Origin: Paracoccaceae bacterium
Lineage (GTDB): Bacteria; Pseudomonadota; Alphaproteobacteria; Rhodobacterales; Rhodobacteraceae
Direction of reading: 5' to 3'
Length of the DNA: 64,000 bases
NCBI GenBank assembly: GCA_028097405.1
Contig: JAOHEK010000009.1
Location: 1-64,000, forward strand
In this document: piece after piece, positions 45,864 to 54,620 of the stretch
Position numbering within the stretch: position 1 is the first letter of the stretch
How the letters are laid out: each line of letters starts with the position of its first letter
The notes under the pieces: model-generated
Seen by the model: the letters and a program-made list of their open reading frames with translations, nothing else
Told to the model about the DNA's origin: nothing
The model's database searches: none
Position numbers and translations under genes: made by a program

Positions 45864-46553
45864 ATGGCTCAGAACTTGAAGAAAATTTTGCTGGTCGACG
45901 ATGATGAAGACTTGCGCGAGGCGCTTGGCGAACAATTGATCATTACCGAAGATTTTGATGTCTTTGAAGCTGGCAATGGTGTCGAAGCCATGGAAAAGGC
46001 CAAGCAAGGTATCTACGACTTAGTCATTTTGGACGTAGGCCTGCCTGACACAGACGGTCGCGAACTTTGCCGCATGTTGCGCAAACATGGCGTGAAGTGC
46101 CCTGTTATTATGCTGACAGGCCACGATACGGATGCTGACACGATTTTGGGCCTAGATGCAGGCGCAAATGACTATGTGACCAAACCGTTTAAATTTCCGG
46201 TGCTTTTGGCCCGCATTCGCGCGCAGTTGCGCCAGCACGAACAGTCGGAAGACGCAGTGTTCCAGCTTGGGCCGTATACCTTCCAGCCTGCACAGAAGAT
46301 GTTGCTTACCGAGGATGAAAAGAAAATTCGTCTGACTGAGAAAGAGACGAATATCCTGAAGTTTCTGTATCGTTCATCCGAAGGTGTTGTGGCCCGCGAC
46401 GTGCTGTTGCACGAAGTTTGGGGTTATAACGCGGGTGTCACAACTCACACACTTGAGACACATATTTACCGACTGCGCCAAAAAATTGAGCCAGAACCCT
46501 CAAATGCGCGTTTACTGGTTACAGAGTCAGGCGGATATCGACTGATTGCGTGA
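45864..46553 (+). CDS. OmpR-family response regulator
   Basis: This 229-residue two-domain regulator comprises a receiver domain (acidic pocket KILLVDDDEDL, phosphoacceptor D57 in VILDVGLPDTDG, Lys in DYVTKPF) and a C-terminal winged helix (KIRLTEKETNILKFL, HTLETHIYRLRQKI, LVTESGGYRLIA). No histidine kinase is adjacent, so it is an orphan; partner and targets unknown. The ATG at 45864 is preceded by GGAG. An intrinsic terminator follows. Confidence 0.92.
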   Translation: MAQNLKKILLVDDDEDLREALGEQLIITEDFDVFEAGNGVEAMEKAKQGIYDLVILDVGLPDTDGRELCRMLRKHGVKCPVIMLTGHDTDADTILGLDAGANDYVTKPFKFPVLLARIRAQLRQHEQSEDAVFQLGPYTFQPAQKMLLTEDEKKIRLTEKETNILKFLYRSSEGVVARDVLLHEVWGYNAGVTTHTLETHIYRLRQKIEPEPSNARLLVTESGGYRLIA

Positions 46554-46616
46554 CGTTAGAAATTTGAGACCCCGTCTTCATGTCCGGGTAATGGCATGAT
46601 ACCTCCCTGTTGGACT

Positions 46617-46651
46617 GGCCGGGCCTAGCGCCCGGCCTTTTTTTATTTTTT
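46617..46651 (+). terminator. Intrinsic terminator of the response regulator gene
   Basis: GGCCGGGC (46617-46624) and GCCCGGCC (46630-46637) form an 8 bp stem with loop CTAGC, followed by TTTTTTTATTTTTT. Confidence 0.95.
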
Positions 46652-46722
46652 GGGACTTAAGTTTAGCAATTTGATCGTTTTTAAGTTATTCAGAACTTGG
46701 AACGCAAAGCTGGAAACGCATT

Positions 46723-47718
46723 ATGTCAGCTGAAACGAAGAGAATGGCATCAGATTTGCCAAGCGGTGACCCAGCGCTTTTGAACCGCATTGCTTGGGCG
46801 CGGCGGTGGAACGATCGCAAGGCCAGTTTGAGCTATGCGCTTGAGGCCCGAAAAAAGGCGCTGGATGGTCAGGGGCGGCGCAGCCGAGCCGAGCAAGGAT
46901 TTGCTCTTAGAACGCTTGGCTGGCATGCGCTGTGGCGTGGTGATCTGAAGTTGGCGATGGATTATTGTCTGCGGGCCGAGACCTATTTGCCTGAAAGTGA
47001 TTTCGCACATGTGCGGGCCGGGATATATTCCCTGATTGGTAAAGTTCACTACAACCGGAACCGCTTTGATCTGGCGATTTGTTCGATCGAGCGTGGATTG
47101 TGGTTGGTTCAGGATTCCGAAGATGATCCGGCGACGCTGGCTGATCTTATGCTTTCTCAGACAGCGATTCAGCGGCGCACGGGCGAACGCGCGCGCGCGG
47201 GGATCACACTTGGTCGTGCCCGCAGTTTGGCAACGGGTGATAACGCGGCCCTCGTCGATATTTGCACCACATATCTGTTGCTGGATGACCGAGATACTGT
47301 TCAGGCGCTAGAGTATGCAAGGACCGCAGTCACCTATTGCGAGGAGGCCGGAAACGAAGTCATCCTGCCGTTTGCCCGCGCGGCGCTGGCCGCTTGCTTA
47401 ACCGCACGTGGCAATCATCTGGATGCCTACGAACAGATCAAAACCGGGCTTGCCGCATTGGATGATAATAACCATTGGGCGCAATGTTTGCTGTTGCGGT
47501 GTCTTGCGGACCATCATCTGGGTAAAGGCGAGCAGAGCAAGGCGCTTGAGATACTGAAAAAAGCGGCAACGATTGCGGACGCACATGCCTTCAAGCTGAT
47601 GCATAAGAATATCGCATTGATCCATGCGGATACGTTAGAAGAAACGGGAGAATACAAAGCCGCGTTGGATCAGCATAAATTGGCGTGGCGCTTACAGAAC
47701 GAAACCCGTCTTCGGTAG
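46723..47718 (+). CDS. Tetratricopeptide-repeat protein
   Basis: This 331-residue soluble protein is almost wholly helical with repeated ~34-40-residue pairs (RTLGWHALWRGDLKLAMDYC, YSLIGKVHYNRNRFDLAICS, LADHHLGKGEQSKALEILKK). Such scaffolds mediate protein contacts. It has no catalytic or DNA-binding domain. Located after the response regulator but separated by its terminator, it has its own promoter. Confidence 0.85.
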   Translation: MSAETKRMASDLPSGDPALLNRIAWARRWNDRKASLSYALEARKKALDGQGRRSRAEQGFALRTLGWHALWRGDLKLAMDYCLRAETYLPESDFAHVRAGIYSLIGKVHYNRNRFDLAICSIERGLWLVQDSEDDPATLADLMLSQTAIQRRTGERARAGITLGRARSLATGDNAALVDICTTYLLLDDRDTVQALEYARTAVTYCEEAGNEVILPFARAALAACLTARGNHLDAYEQIKTGLAALDDNNHWAQCLLLRCLADHHLGKGEQSKALEILKKAATIADAHAFKLMHKNIALIHADTLEETGEYKAALDQHKLAWRLQNETRLR

Positions 47719-47736
47719 CGATTTGGAACCCCTGAC

Positions 47737-47919
47737 ATGATCGAATACCTTGGGCTTTGGGCATTGATCGCCTTGTCGTTCAATATGTGGGCGCTGATTT
47801 CGGTTGCGGGCGCGTCTGTCGCACTTTGGAAAAAAGCGATTTGGGCGCTGGTTCTTTTGATTCCGGGGCTGGGTTTCATTATTTGGTATCTGCTTGGGCC
47901 AAGGGCACAGATCGCCTGA
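47737..47919 (+). CDS. Small two-TM protein resembling the PLDc_N (phospholipase D nuclease N-terminal) family
   Basis: This 60-residue protein has two hydrophobic segments (LWALIALSFNMWALISVAGA and ALVLLIPGLGFIIWYLL) and the ending LGPRAQIA. The IPGLGFIIWYLLGPR phrase is typical of the PLDc_N family, found alone in small inner-membrane proteins and at the front of cardiolipin synthases. It is 18 bp after the TPR gene and may be coexpressed. Confidence 0.75.
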   Translation: MIEYLGLWALIALSFNMWALISVAGASVALWKKAIWALVLLIPGLGFIIWYLLGPRAQIA

Positions 47920-47979
47920 CACCTTGCCGCCTGACTAAGTGCAGTCTAGGGTTCACGAAATTCAGTTTTCAGGTGTTCA

Positions 47980-48663
47980 ATGCTGATCGGCATCCTGCAG
48001 TGCGGCCACTTCCCTACCGCTGACGGTTTTCCAGACCGGACCTATACCGACCTTTACTCATCGCTTTTGGCTAATCGGGGCTTTCGTTTCCGCACGTGGA
48101 ACGTTGTGGATTTGGAGTTTCCCGCCGCTGTCTCGCAAGCCGATGGATGGTTGATCACGGGATCACGACATGGGGCCTATGAGGATCATCCGTTTATTCC
48201 GCCGTTGGAAGATTTCATCCGGGCATGTGATGCGGCGCGGGTCCCGATGCTTGGTATTTGTTTTGGGCACCAGATCATGGCGCAGGCTTTGGGTGGCCGG
48301 GTCGAAAAATATGCAGGTGGCTGGTCGGTTGGATTGACGGATTATGACTTTGGCGATGATGTGGTCTCTTTGGCGGCGTGGCATCAAGATCAGGTTGTTT
48401 CAAAACCCGAAGCGGCGCGGGTATTGGCGTCGACCGATTTTTGCGCGTTCGCTGCTTTGGCCTATGGCGATCACGCCATGTCCATGCAGCCTCACCCGGA
48501 GTTTGACGCTGAGGCGGTTCGGCTTTTGCTGGACACGCGGGCGACGGGTATCGTGCCGATCGGCCAGATCGAGACGGCTCGTGCGAATTTGGACAGACCT
48601 GCGGCGCAATCTGAAGCAGGTGATCGCATCGCCCACTTTTTTAAGGAGGCCCACCGTGGCTGA
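47980..48663 (+). CDS. Class I glutamine amidotransferase-like protein
   Basis: This 227-residue protein carries the amidotransferase nucleophile C94 in MLGICFGHQIMAQ, and the His-Glu pair in MQPHPEFD. The start MLIGILQCGHFP and LITGSRHGAYEDHPFI match the GMP-synthase-like stand-alone group. The next two genes encode a glutamine-synthetase-like enzyme and a FAD oxidoreductase of the gamma-glutamylpolyamine route, so this protein probably hydrolyses a gamma-glutamyl intermediate, the role of PuuD in E. coli. That is context, not proof. It overlaps the next gene by 8 bp. Confidence 0.85.
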   Translation: MLIGILQCGHFPTADGFPDRTYTDLYSSLLANRGFRFRTWNVVDLEFPAAVSQADGWLITGSRHGAYEDHPFIPPLEDFIRACDAARVPMLGICFGHQIMAQALGGRVEKYAGGWSVGLTDYDFGDDVVSLAAWHQDQVVSKPEAARVLASTDFCAFAALAYGDHAMSMQPHPEFDAEAVRLLLDTRATGIVPIGQIETARANLDRPAAQSEAGDRIAHFFKEAHRG

Positions 48664-50014
48664 TTGGCTAACCAACGCACCGGACAGTGCGCGCGCATAT
48701 CTGGAAGGTAAAAAACTGGATGAGGTTGAATGCCTGATTGCTGATCTGTCGGGCATTGCACGCGGGAAGGCGATGCCGGCCAGTAAGTTTGCGCGCCAGA
48801 CACAGTTCTATCTGCCGAACTCGATTTTCTATCAGACGATAACAGGGGGCTGGGCCGAGGACCAAGATGTCGTAGGCTATACCGAACCGGACATGGTGCT
48901 TAAGCCTGATTATGCCACGGCAAGTGCCGCGCCATGGACTGCGGATTGGACGCTTCAGGTGATCCACGACGCCTACAATCACGACGGCACCCCGGTGCCT
49001 TTTGCGCCACGCAACGTTCTTAAGCGGGTGGTCGCGCTTTACGAAGCAAAGGGTTGGACACCTGTCGTTGCCCCTGAAATGGAGTTCTTTCTGACTGCAC
49101 GCAATATTGATCCGGCTCTTGAGATTAAACCGATGACCGGGCGCTCGGGCCGTCCTGCGGCCGCGCGTCAGGCTTATTCGATATCAGCGGTGGACGAATT
49201 CGGTCCGGTTATTGACGACATTTACGACTTTGCCGAAGCGCAGGGTTTTGAGATTGATGGGATCACGCAAGAGGGCGGTGCCGGACAGCTAGAGATCAAT
49301 CTTCGCCATGGTGATCCCGTGCGCTTGGCGGACGAGGTGTTCTATTTCAAACGTTTGATCCGCGAAGCCGCCTTGCGTCACGATTGCTTTGCCACCTTCA
49401 TGGCAAAACCGATTGAAAACGAGCCGGGATCGGCGATGCATATTCACCATTCGATCCTTTCGAACAAAACCGGGCAGAACATTTTTGTTGATGATGCAGG
49501 CGAGGAAACGGCTGAGTTCGCACATTTCATCGGCGGGCTGCAACGTTATCTGCCACCGGCCACGATTCTGTTCGCACCCTATGTGAATTCCTTCCGCCGC
49601 TACGTCAAAGATCACGCCGCCCCCATCAATCTTGAATGGAGCCGCGATAACCGCACCACGGCCATCCGCGTACCTGTATCCGGGCCGCAATCTCGCCGGG
49701 TCGAAAACCGGATCGCGGGGATGGATTGCAATCCTTATCTTGGGATCGCAGCGTCGCTGGCCTGCGGATATCTTGGCATGGTTGAAGGTGTGACCCCCAA
49801 GTCCGAATTTAAGGGGGATGCTTACGATGCAGATGCCGACCTGCCGCAGGGCGTTTATGCGGCACTTGATCGGTTGGGGGATGCCAAGGCCTTTCGTGAT
49901 GTCATCGGTGAAGGTTTTGCCGAAGTTTACGAAGCTGTGAAGCGGGCAGAATACGAAGAATTTCTGCAAGTCATTTCGCCTTGGGAGCGTGAACATCTGT
50001 TGCTGAACGTGTGA
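48656..50014 (+). CDS. Glutamine synthetase-like gamma-glutamylpolyamine synthetase
   Basis: The GTG at 48656 follows AAGGAGG at an ideal distance and gives 452 residues; the open frame further upstream lies inside the amidotransferase gene. Glutamine-synthetase family blocks are clear: PAMEFF-like APEMEFFLTARN, EGGAGQLEINLRHGDP, GSAMHIHHSILSN and NRTTAIRVPVSGPQSRRVENR. The length and wording fit PuuA/GlnA3-type ligases, which join glutamate to putrescine or another amine with ATP. It overlaps both neighbours. Confidence 0.9.
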   Translation: MADWLTNAPDSARAYLEGKKLDEVECLIADLSGIARGKAMPASKFARQTQFYLPNSIFYQTITGGWAEDQDVVGYTEPDMVLKPDYATASAAPWTADWTLQVIHDAYNHDGTPVPFAPRNVLKRVVALYEAKGWTPVVAPEMEFFLTARNIDPALEIKPMTGRSGRPAAARQAYSISAVDEFGPVIDDIYDFAEAQGFEIDGITQEGGAGQLEINLRHGDPVRLADEVFYFKRLIREAALRHDCFATFMAKPIENEPGSAMHIHHSILSNKTGQNIFVDDAGEETAEFAHFIGGLQRYLPPATILFAPYVNSFRRYVKDHAAPINLEWSRDNRTTAIRVPVSGPQSRRVENRIAGMDCNPYLGIAASLACGYLGMVEGVTPKSEFKGDAYDADADLPQGVYAALDRLGDAKAFRDVIGEGFAEVYEAVKRAEYEEFLQVISPWEREHLLLNV

Positions 50015-51306
50015 TGAACCCGCTTTACCGCAACGATCAGCCCGGAGCGTTTCCGCAAAGTTATTACGCCGCCACGGCCGAGATCCCAGCGCCCCGCGCC
50101 TCTCTTCAGGGCGAGGACCAAACGGACTTGGTTGTTGTTGGTGCTGGGTACACTGGCTTGTCCACAGCGCTTCATGCTGCGCGGTTGGGGTTAAGCGTCG
50201 TTGTGGTTGAAGCGCACCGCGTCGGTTTTGGCGCGTCGGGGCGCAACGGCGGGCAGGTTGGTACTGGATGGAACAAGGATCAGCGGTGGCTAGCGGCGCG
50301 GCTTGGGGCCGACGATGCCCGACGGCTTTGGGATTTGACGGAGGAAGCCAAGGAGCTGACCCGTGAACTGGTGGCTGATTTTGCACCTGACGCGGGATAC
50401 AAGCCTGGTGTGTTGCAAGGCGAATGGACAGACGCTGGTGCGCGCGACGCCAAGGACTATGGCGCGTGGTTGTCGGACACATATGGCTACGAGACCGAGT
50501 TTCTGGATCGTGCGGCCTTTCAGGACATTTGTAAATCCAAGGTCTATGCGGGCGGAGTGATGGACTGGGACGCAGGGCATTTGCATCCTTTGCGGTACGT
50601 CTTGGGATTGGCGCGCGGGGCCGAGGCGGCTGGCGCGCGTATCTTCGAGATGAGCGAAGTTCTTCATGTAGAAGACGGCAAAGTGCGCACAGCCAAGGGC
50701 GTGGTAAAAGCGGATCATGTGGTGATTGCGGGCAACGGATATCTGCCGGACTTGAACACTCAGGTGTCGTCGCGGGTTATGCCTATCAATTCTTTCATTG
50801 CAGCGACAGAACCGTTGGGCGCGCAAGCGATCGACGTTTTGAGTAAAGACGTGGCCGTGGCCGACGACAAGTTTGTGGTGAACTATTTTCGGCTAAGCGA
50901 GGATGGGCGCCTGTTGTTCGGTGGCCGCGAGAATTACGGCATCGGCTATCCAAGTGATATTCTGGGTGCCTTGCGTCGGCGAATGGAACGGCTATTTCCA
51001 CAGCTTGCCGGTGTTGGCATCGATTATCATTGGGGCGGGACGCTTGGGATCACGATGTCCCGGTTGCCGATGTTGCGCCGGGTAAGCCCCGGTGTTTTGG
51101 CGGTTGGCGGTTTTTCGGGCCATGGTGTGGCGTTGACGGGATTGGCGGGCAAAGTGATCGCCGAGGCCGTTGCAGGGCAGGCGGGCCGGTTTGATCTGAT
51201 GTCCAGCCTACCGGTGCACAGTTTCCCCGGTGGCAAACGCGCGCGTGCACCTTTGCTGACGCTGGCGATGACGTGGTATTCGTTGCGGGATCGATTGGGG
51301 ATCTAG
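50014..51306 (+). CDS. FAD-dependent oxidoreductase, PuuB-like
   Basis: This 430-residue flavoprotein of the DAO family starts at the ATG sharing a base with the previous stop (a GTG at 50011 is an alternative). The FAD motif is LVVVGAGYTGLSTALHAARL, followed by GFGASGRNGGQVGTGW, a flavin-binding segment typical of gamma-glutamylputrescine oxidases. C-terminal GVLAVGGFSGHGVALTGLAG is also typical. It likely oxidises a gamma-glutamylamine to the aldehyde. Third gene of the operon; converges with the SDR at 51303. Confidence 0.9.
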   Translation: MNPLYRNDQPGAFPQSYYAATAEIPAPRASLQGEDQTDLVVVGAGYTGLSTALHAARLGLSVVVVEAHRVGFGASGRNGGQVGTGWNKDQRWLAARLGADDARRLWDLTEEAKELTRELVADFAPDAGYKPGVLQGEWTDAGARDAKDYGAWLSDTYGYETEFLDRAAFQDICKSKVYAGGVMDWDAGHLHPLRYVLGLARGAEAAGARIFEMSEVLHVEDGKVRTAKGVVKADHVVIAGNGYLPDLNTQVSSRVMPINSFIAATEPLGAQAIDVLSKDVAVADDKFVVNYFRLSEDGRLLFGGRENYGIGYPSDILGALRRRMERLFPQLAGVGIDYHWGGTLGITMSRLPMLRRVSPGVLAVGGFSGHGVALTGLAGKVIAEAVAGQAGRFDLMSSLPVHSFPGGKRARAPLLTLAMTWYSLRDRLGI

Positions 51307-52034
51307 CGGAACAGCCGATAGTAAAGCCAATCGGGCAAGAACTGGCTTAGTCGAAAGAGCGCCGCAAATCCGCGCGGAAAATTTCGAGCAAAGTCGCGAT
51401 CTTGCATGTGATCCACAAAGAGGCGCGCGGCCACGTCTGTTTCCATGATGAACGGCATCGAAAAGTCGTTTTTGTCGGTCAGGCGCGATTTGACGAAACC
51501 CGGATTGACCAATTGAACGTCGACGCCTGTGCCGCGCAGATCAGCATAAAGCGTTTCGGCCATCGACATCATGCCAGCTTTGGATGCTCCGTAACCCGAT
51601 GCGCGCGGCAATCCCCGGAAGCCGGAAAGCGATCCGGTAAAGACGATGTGGCCGCTGTCACGTTCAACCATCTGCGGCAGCACATGCCCAAGAACACGCG
51701 CAGCTCCCGTTAAGTTGATGTCGATCATCGCCGCCGCTTTATCACCGTCGAATTCAGTGGCAGGCATCGGCCAATAGACGCCGGCAAGGTAGACCAAGCC
51801 ATCGGGTTCGTCGGCCAACTTGGCTGCGTGGGCCACACTTTCGGTGTCGGACACATCCATGGGGATCACGGTTGCGCGTCCGGGAAGCGACGCTGCCAAG
51901 TCGCGCAAAGCGGGTTCGTCGCGCGCGCTTAGGATAACCTCGGCCCCGGTTTTAGAGATTTCGCGCGCCACGGCGCGGCCAAGACCTGCCGAGGCACCGA
52001 TTATCCAATAGCGTTTGCCGGTCCAGTCTCTCAC
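51303..52034 (-). CDS. Short-chain dehydrogenase, last gene of the RpoE-linked operon
   Basis: 243-residue SDR with IIGASAGLGRAVAREI, LVYLAGVYWP (NNAG-like position altered to LAGV), a Ser in FTGSLSGFRGLP and YGASKAGMM providing Tyr and Lys. It is the terminal gene of five minus-strand genes (51303-55912) that overlap each other by 4 bp each and start at a promoter resembling RpoE promoters. In Rhodobacter sphaeroides the same gene order (RSP_1091 to RSP_1087) accompanies rpoE-chrR. Its substrate is unknown. Confidence 0.88.
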   Translation of the reverse strand: MRDWTGKRYWIIGASAGLGRAVAREISKTGAEVILSARDEPALRDLAASLPGRATVIPMDVSDTESVAHAAKLADEPDGLVYLAGVYWPMPATEFDGDKAAAMIDINLTGAARVLGHVLPQMVERDSGHIVFTGSLSGFRGLPRASGYGASKAGMMSMAETLYADLRGTGVDVQLVNPGFVKSRLTDKNDFSMPFIMETDVAARLFVDHMQDRDFARNFPRGFAALFRLSQFLPDWLYYRLFR

Positions 52035-52615
52035 GCGGCTTCCTTTGCTTGGCTGGCGTTGTCGGCGGGGCGCATGGTTGCGACCAACTCGCCGACTTTG
52101 AATCCGAATTTGCGGAACTGGCTGCGGTTTACGATTGTGCCGTTGTCCAGCAGGTACATCCAGTCGGTCACGTCCAGAACATGGCCGCCTGCACTGTCGG
52201 GCAATTTGATGCGGTACGAAAGTTTAACTCCCGACCCCGCTTGGGTGCCGGTTCCATCGCCGATCAGATCGTCGGCCTTGGCCGTGATCTTGCCTGTGTC
52301 ATCGACGGTAAGCTGCCATTCGCGATCCTGCACGGTGCCACTGTCATAGTTGAAGTGTTCGTGCATACGCCCGGTGTTGCCGTCCCAAGTCGCGTCGAAT
52401 TTCGCAGTGAAACGCGACGATACGCGCCCTGTCGGCCCGTAGATGATCCCGTCGCACAACATCGCGCCGTTCAATTGGGTGCGGATGTCGAAAGTGGGGC
52501 CGTGGCCCGTGTAGTCTTTGGGGCTCTGTGCGGGGAAGCCAAAGAAACGCTTGATCAGCCAGACCAGTCCGGCCATGGCGAAAGCGCCGAGAATAAATGC
52601 AGTCAGTGAGGTCAT
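52031..52615 (-). CDS. DUF3833 protein
   Basis: 194 residues with an N-terminal membrane helix (TAFILGAFAMAGLVWLIKRF). The mature segment is beta-rich with RVSSRFTAKFDATWDGNTGR, TVDDTGKITAKADDLIGDG and VTDWMYLLDNGTIVNRSQF, features of DUF3833, a family that recurs in RpoE/ChrR-linked clusters. Function unknown, possibly binding a lipid at the inner membrane. Overlaps both neighbours by 4 bp. Confidence 0.85.
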   Translation of the reverse strand: MTSLTAFILGAFAMAGLVWLIKRFFGFPAQSPKDYTGHGPTFDIRTQLNGAMLCDGIIYGPTGRVSSRFTAKFDATWDGNTGRMHEHFNYDSGTVQDREWQLTVDDTGKITAKADDLIGDGTGTQAGSGVKLSYRIKLPDSAGGHVLDVTDWMYLLDNGTIVNRSQFRKFGFKVGELVATMRPADNASQAKEAA

Positions 52616-53865
52616 GTATGAGCTCCTTGTAGGACATTGCGCGATTTGGGCGCGAGCGGGGTCGCAGCCAAAAGGGCAAGCGCGATTAATTTCAGGCCAA
52701 GTGGGATGGTGGCGTAAAAGAACGTCAGTGTCGTCGTGGCCGAAGCTGTAATTTCGCCGGTGCCCGGATTGAAACCGGCTTTCTCAAGTAACGGCAGGAA
52801 AAGGACAGCGGCGATGGCGAGCGAGAATTTCGAAGCGAAAGACCAAAGTCCGAAACCTTCGGCGGCATCTGGGGCAACTTCGGCGCTGGCCTCGGCAAAA
52901 AGGGCTGGCAGCAGCGTCAGGTCCGCGCCAAGGGCCATGCCGGAGGCAAGGCAGATCAAAGCGAAAGGGACTAGGTCGCCAGCTTCTAGAAAAACGGTTC
53001 CAGCGAAAGCGACGATCGCGAGACCCATGCCGACTAACAGTGTGGGCTTTGCGCCGAAGGTGACGGCAGCACGGCTCCAAAAGGGGGCAGATAGTGCTGC
53101 GGCCAAGAACAATAGCAATAAAAGCGGGCCTTCCCAACCGGGGCTGCTTAATCGGTATTCCACGAAGAACAGGAATAGCGTTGATGTGACCGCAACCGGC
53201 ATGGCATTCACCAAGGCGATGATTAGCAAACGGCGGGTCATTGGGTTTTCCAAGTACGGTCGCAGCCCGGTATTCTGATCGGGTGGTGGAGCTTGCCATT
53301 CCGAACGCATCGCGATGACTGCAGCAAGTGCTGCGACCGCGAAAAGCGCTGAGAAAAGCGCGAAAGGCCTGTCGGTGATCGTCGTCAGAGCGACGGGTGC
53401 GATCGAGGCAAGACAGACGCCGATCAACGCGCCGGTTTCGCGCCAGCCTGCAAGGCGGACGTGACCGTTTTCACCAATCGTGCGGGCTTTTGAAACGCCT
53501 TGAGCATAAAAGCTGATCGTCAGAAAGCTATAGGCCGAGAACAAGCCCGCCAACGTCAGGGTAAACCATGCTAGCGGCGCAATGGGTGGTGTGATGGCGA
53601 AAAGGCCGATCATCGAAAGCGCCATCAGGGTTGCTGCGACCGCGACAGCAATTGGCCGATGCGAGCCTAGTCGCCGTGAAAGCCAACCCAATGCCGGGTC
53701 TTGCACAACATCTAATAGGCGCAGGCCAAAAAGCACAGCGCCAAGGCTCGCCAATCCGACGCCATAGTTATCCACGAAGAACTTGGGCGCGTGGATATAG
53801 ATCGGCAATCCCGCAACCGCCAGAACAGCGGCAAACATCGCAAAGGGGGCGAGGGGTTTTGTCAT
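52612..53865 (-). CDS. Major facilitator superfamily transporter (GPH-like)
   Basis: 417 residues from the ATG at 53865 (MTKPLAPFAMFAAVLAVAGL) with ~12 membrane helices. It resembles the glycoside-pentoside-hexuronide/cation symporter branch, as does the neighbour-equivalent in R. sphaeroides. Cargo is unknown; flippase or export of a lipid-related compound is one idea, given its partners. Overlaps DUF1365 by 4 bp. Confidence 0.85.
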   Translation of the reverse strand: MTKPLAPFAMFAAVLAVAGLPIYIHAPKFFVDNYGVGLASLGAVLFGLRLLDVVQDPALGWLSRRLGSHRPIAVAVAATLMALSMIGLFAITPPIAPLAWFTLTLAGLFSAYSFLTISFYAQGVSKARTIGENGHVRLAGWRETGALIGVCLASIAPVALTTITDRPFALFSALFAVAALAAVIAMRSEWQAPPPDQNTGLRPYLENPMTRRLLIIALVNAMPVAVTSTLFLFFVEYRLSSPGWEGPLLLLLFLAAALSAPFWSRAAVTFGAKPTLLVGMGLAIVAFAGTVFLEAGDLVPFALICLASGMALGADLTLLPALFAEASAEVAPDAAEGFGLWSFASKFSLAIAAVLFLPLLEKAGFNPGTGEITASATTTLTFFYATIPLGLKLIALALLAATPLAPKSRNVLQGAHT

Positions 53866-54620
53866 CGCGACACATCTTTGATCGGAGGTTCCGGACGTGC
53901 GTGGAACGCAGCCCCTTTCCACCAAAGTTTAAGGGCTTGCCAATGGATCAGGCTAAGCACGCGGCGCGATCCAAACGGTCGTCGCAACATTGTCGCCAGA
54001 ATTGCGCGGTTGGTGAGCGGCTTGCGGGGGCCGGTAAGCGTGGCCAACAGCCCCCCGTTTCCGGCGGTGAAGTCGATCCAGATACCGATCCGTTTTGCGT
54101 CGATGTCAAAGCGGAAGGTGTAGCCCCCTTCGATGGGTTGGAAGGGTGAGACGTGGAAAATCTTCTGTGATTGCAGGGTGTCTTGCCGCGTGATCGGGGC
54201 GAAGTCCGGATTGTTGCACAAATAGGAATGCCGATCGCCATAGGTGTTTGTAACTTCGGCAATCACAGCGCAAAGCGTATCACCCGCGTCATAGATCAAC
54301 CAAAAGGAAACCGGGTTGAAGACATGGCCCAAGACGCGGGGTTGGGCCAAAATCTCGATCCGAGTTGCGCCGTGAAAACCTGATTGTTCCAGCACCTCCC
54401 GCACCCACGGGGCACCTTTACCGTCGCCCGGAGTGCCGCCGTGGTCATTATCCCACAGCGAGAACAGGCCACGCCTATTGCGTCGGAATAAACTTGGCCC
54501 GGACCTTGTGTCTTCAGCATCCAAAAGAACGTAATCGACCGAATAGCGGAAAGCGTTTTCGACATCGCCTTTGCGCCCATGAAACGTTTGTCCGGGGATA
54601 TGTTCCACGGTTGTGATCAT
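53862..54620 (-). CDS. DUF1365 protein
   Basis: 252 residues, soluble. The blocks ENAFRYSVDYVLLD, RVLGHVFNPVSFWLIYD and TNTYGDRHSYLC and the C-terminal RRVLSLIHWQALKLWWKGA belong to DUF1365, which in many proteobacteria sits between the FAD oxidoreductase and a cyclopropane-fatty-acid-synthase-like methyltransferase. Here no such methyltransferase is present in the operon. Role in fatty-acid modification is inferred from context. Confidence 0.88.
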   Translation of the reverse strand: MITTVEHIPGQTFHGRKGDVENAFRYSVDYVLLDAEDTRSGPSLFRRNRRGLFSLWDNDHGGTPGDGKGAPWVREVLEQSGFHGATRIEILAQPRVLGHVFNPVSFWLIYDAGDTLCAVIAEVTNTYGDRHSYLCNNPDFAPITRQDTLQSQKIFHVSPFQPIEGGYTFRFDIDAKRIGIWIDFTAGNGGLLATLTGPRKPLTNRAILATMLRRPFGSRRVLSLIHWQALKLWWKGAAFHARPEPPIKDVSR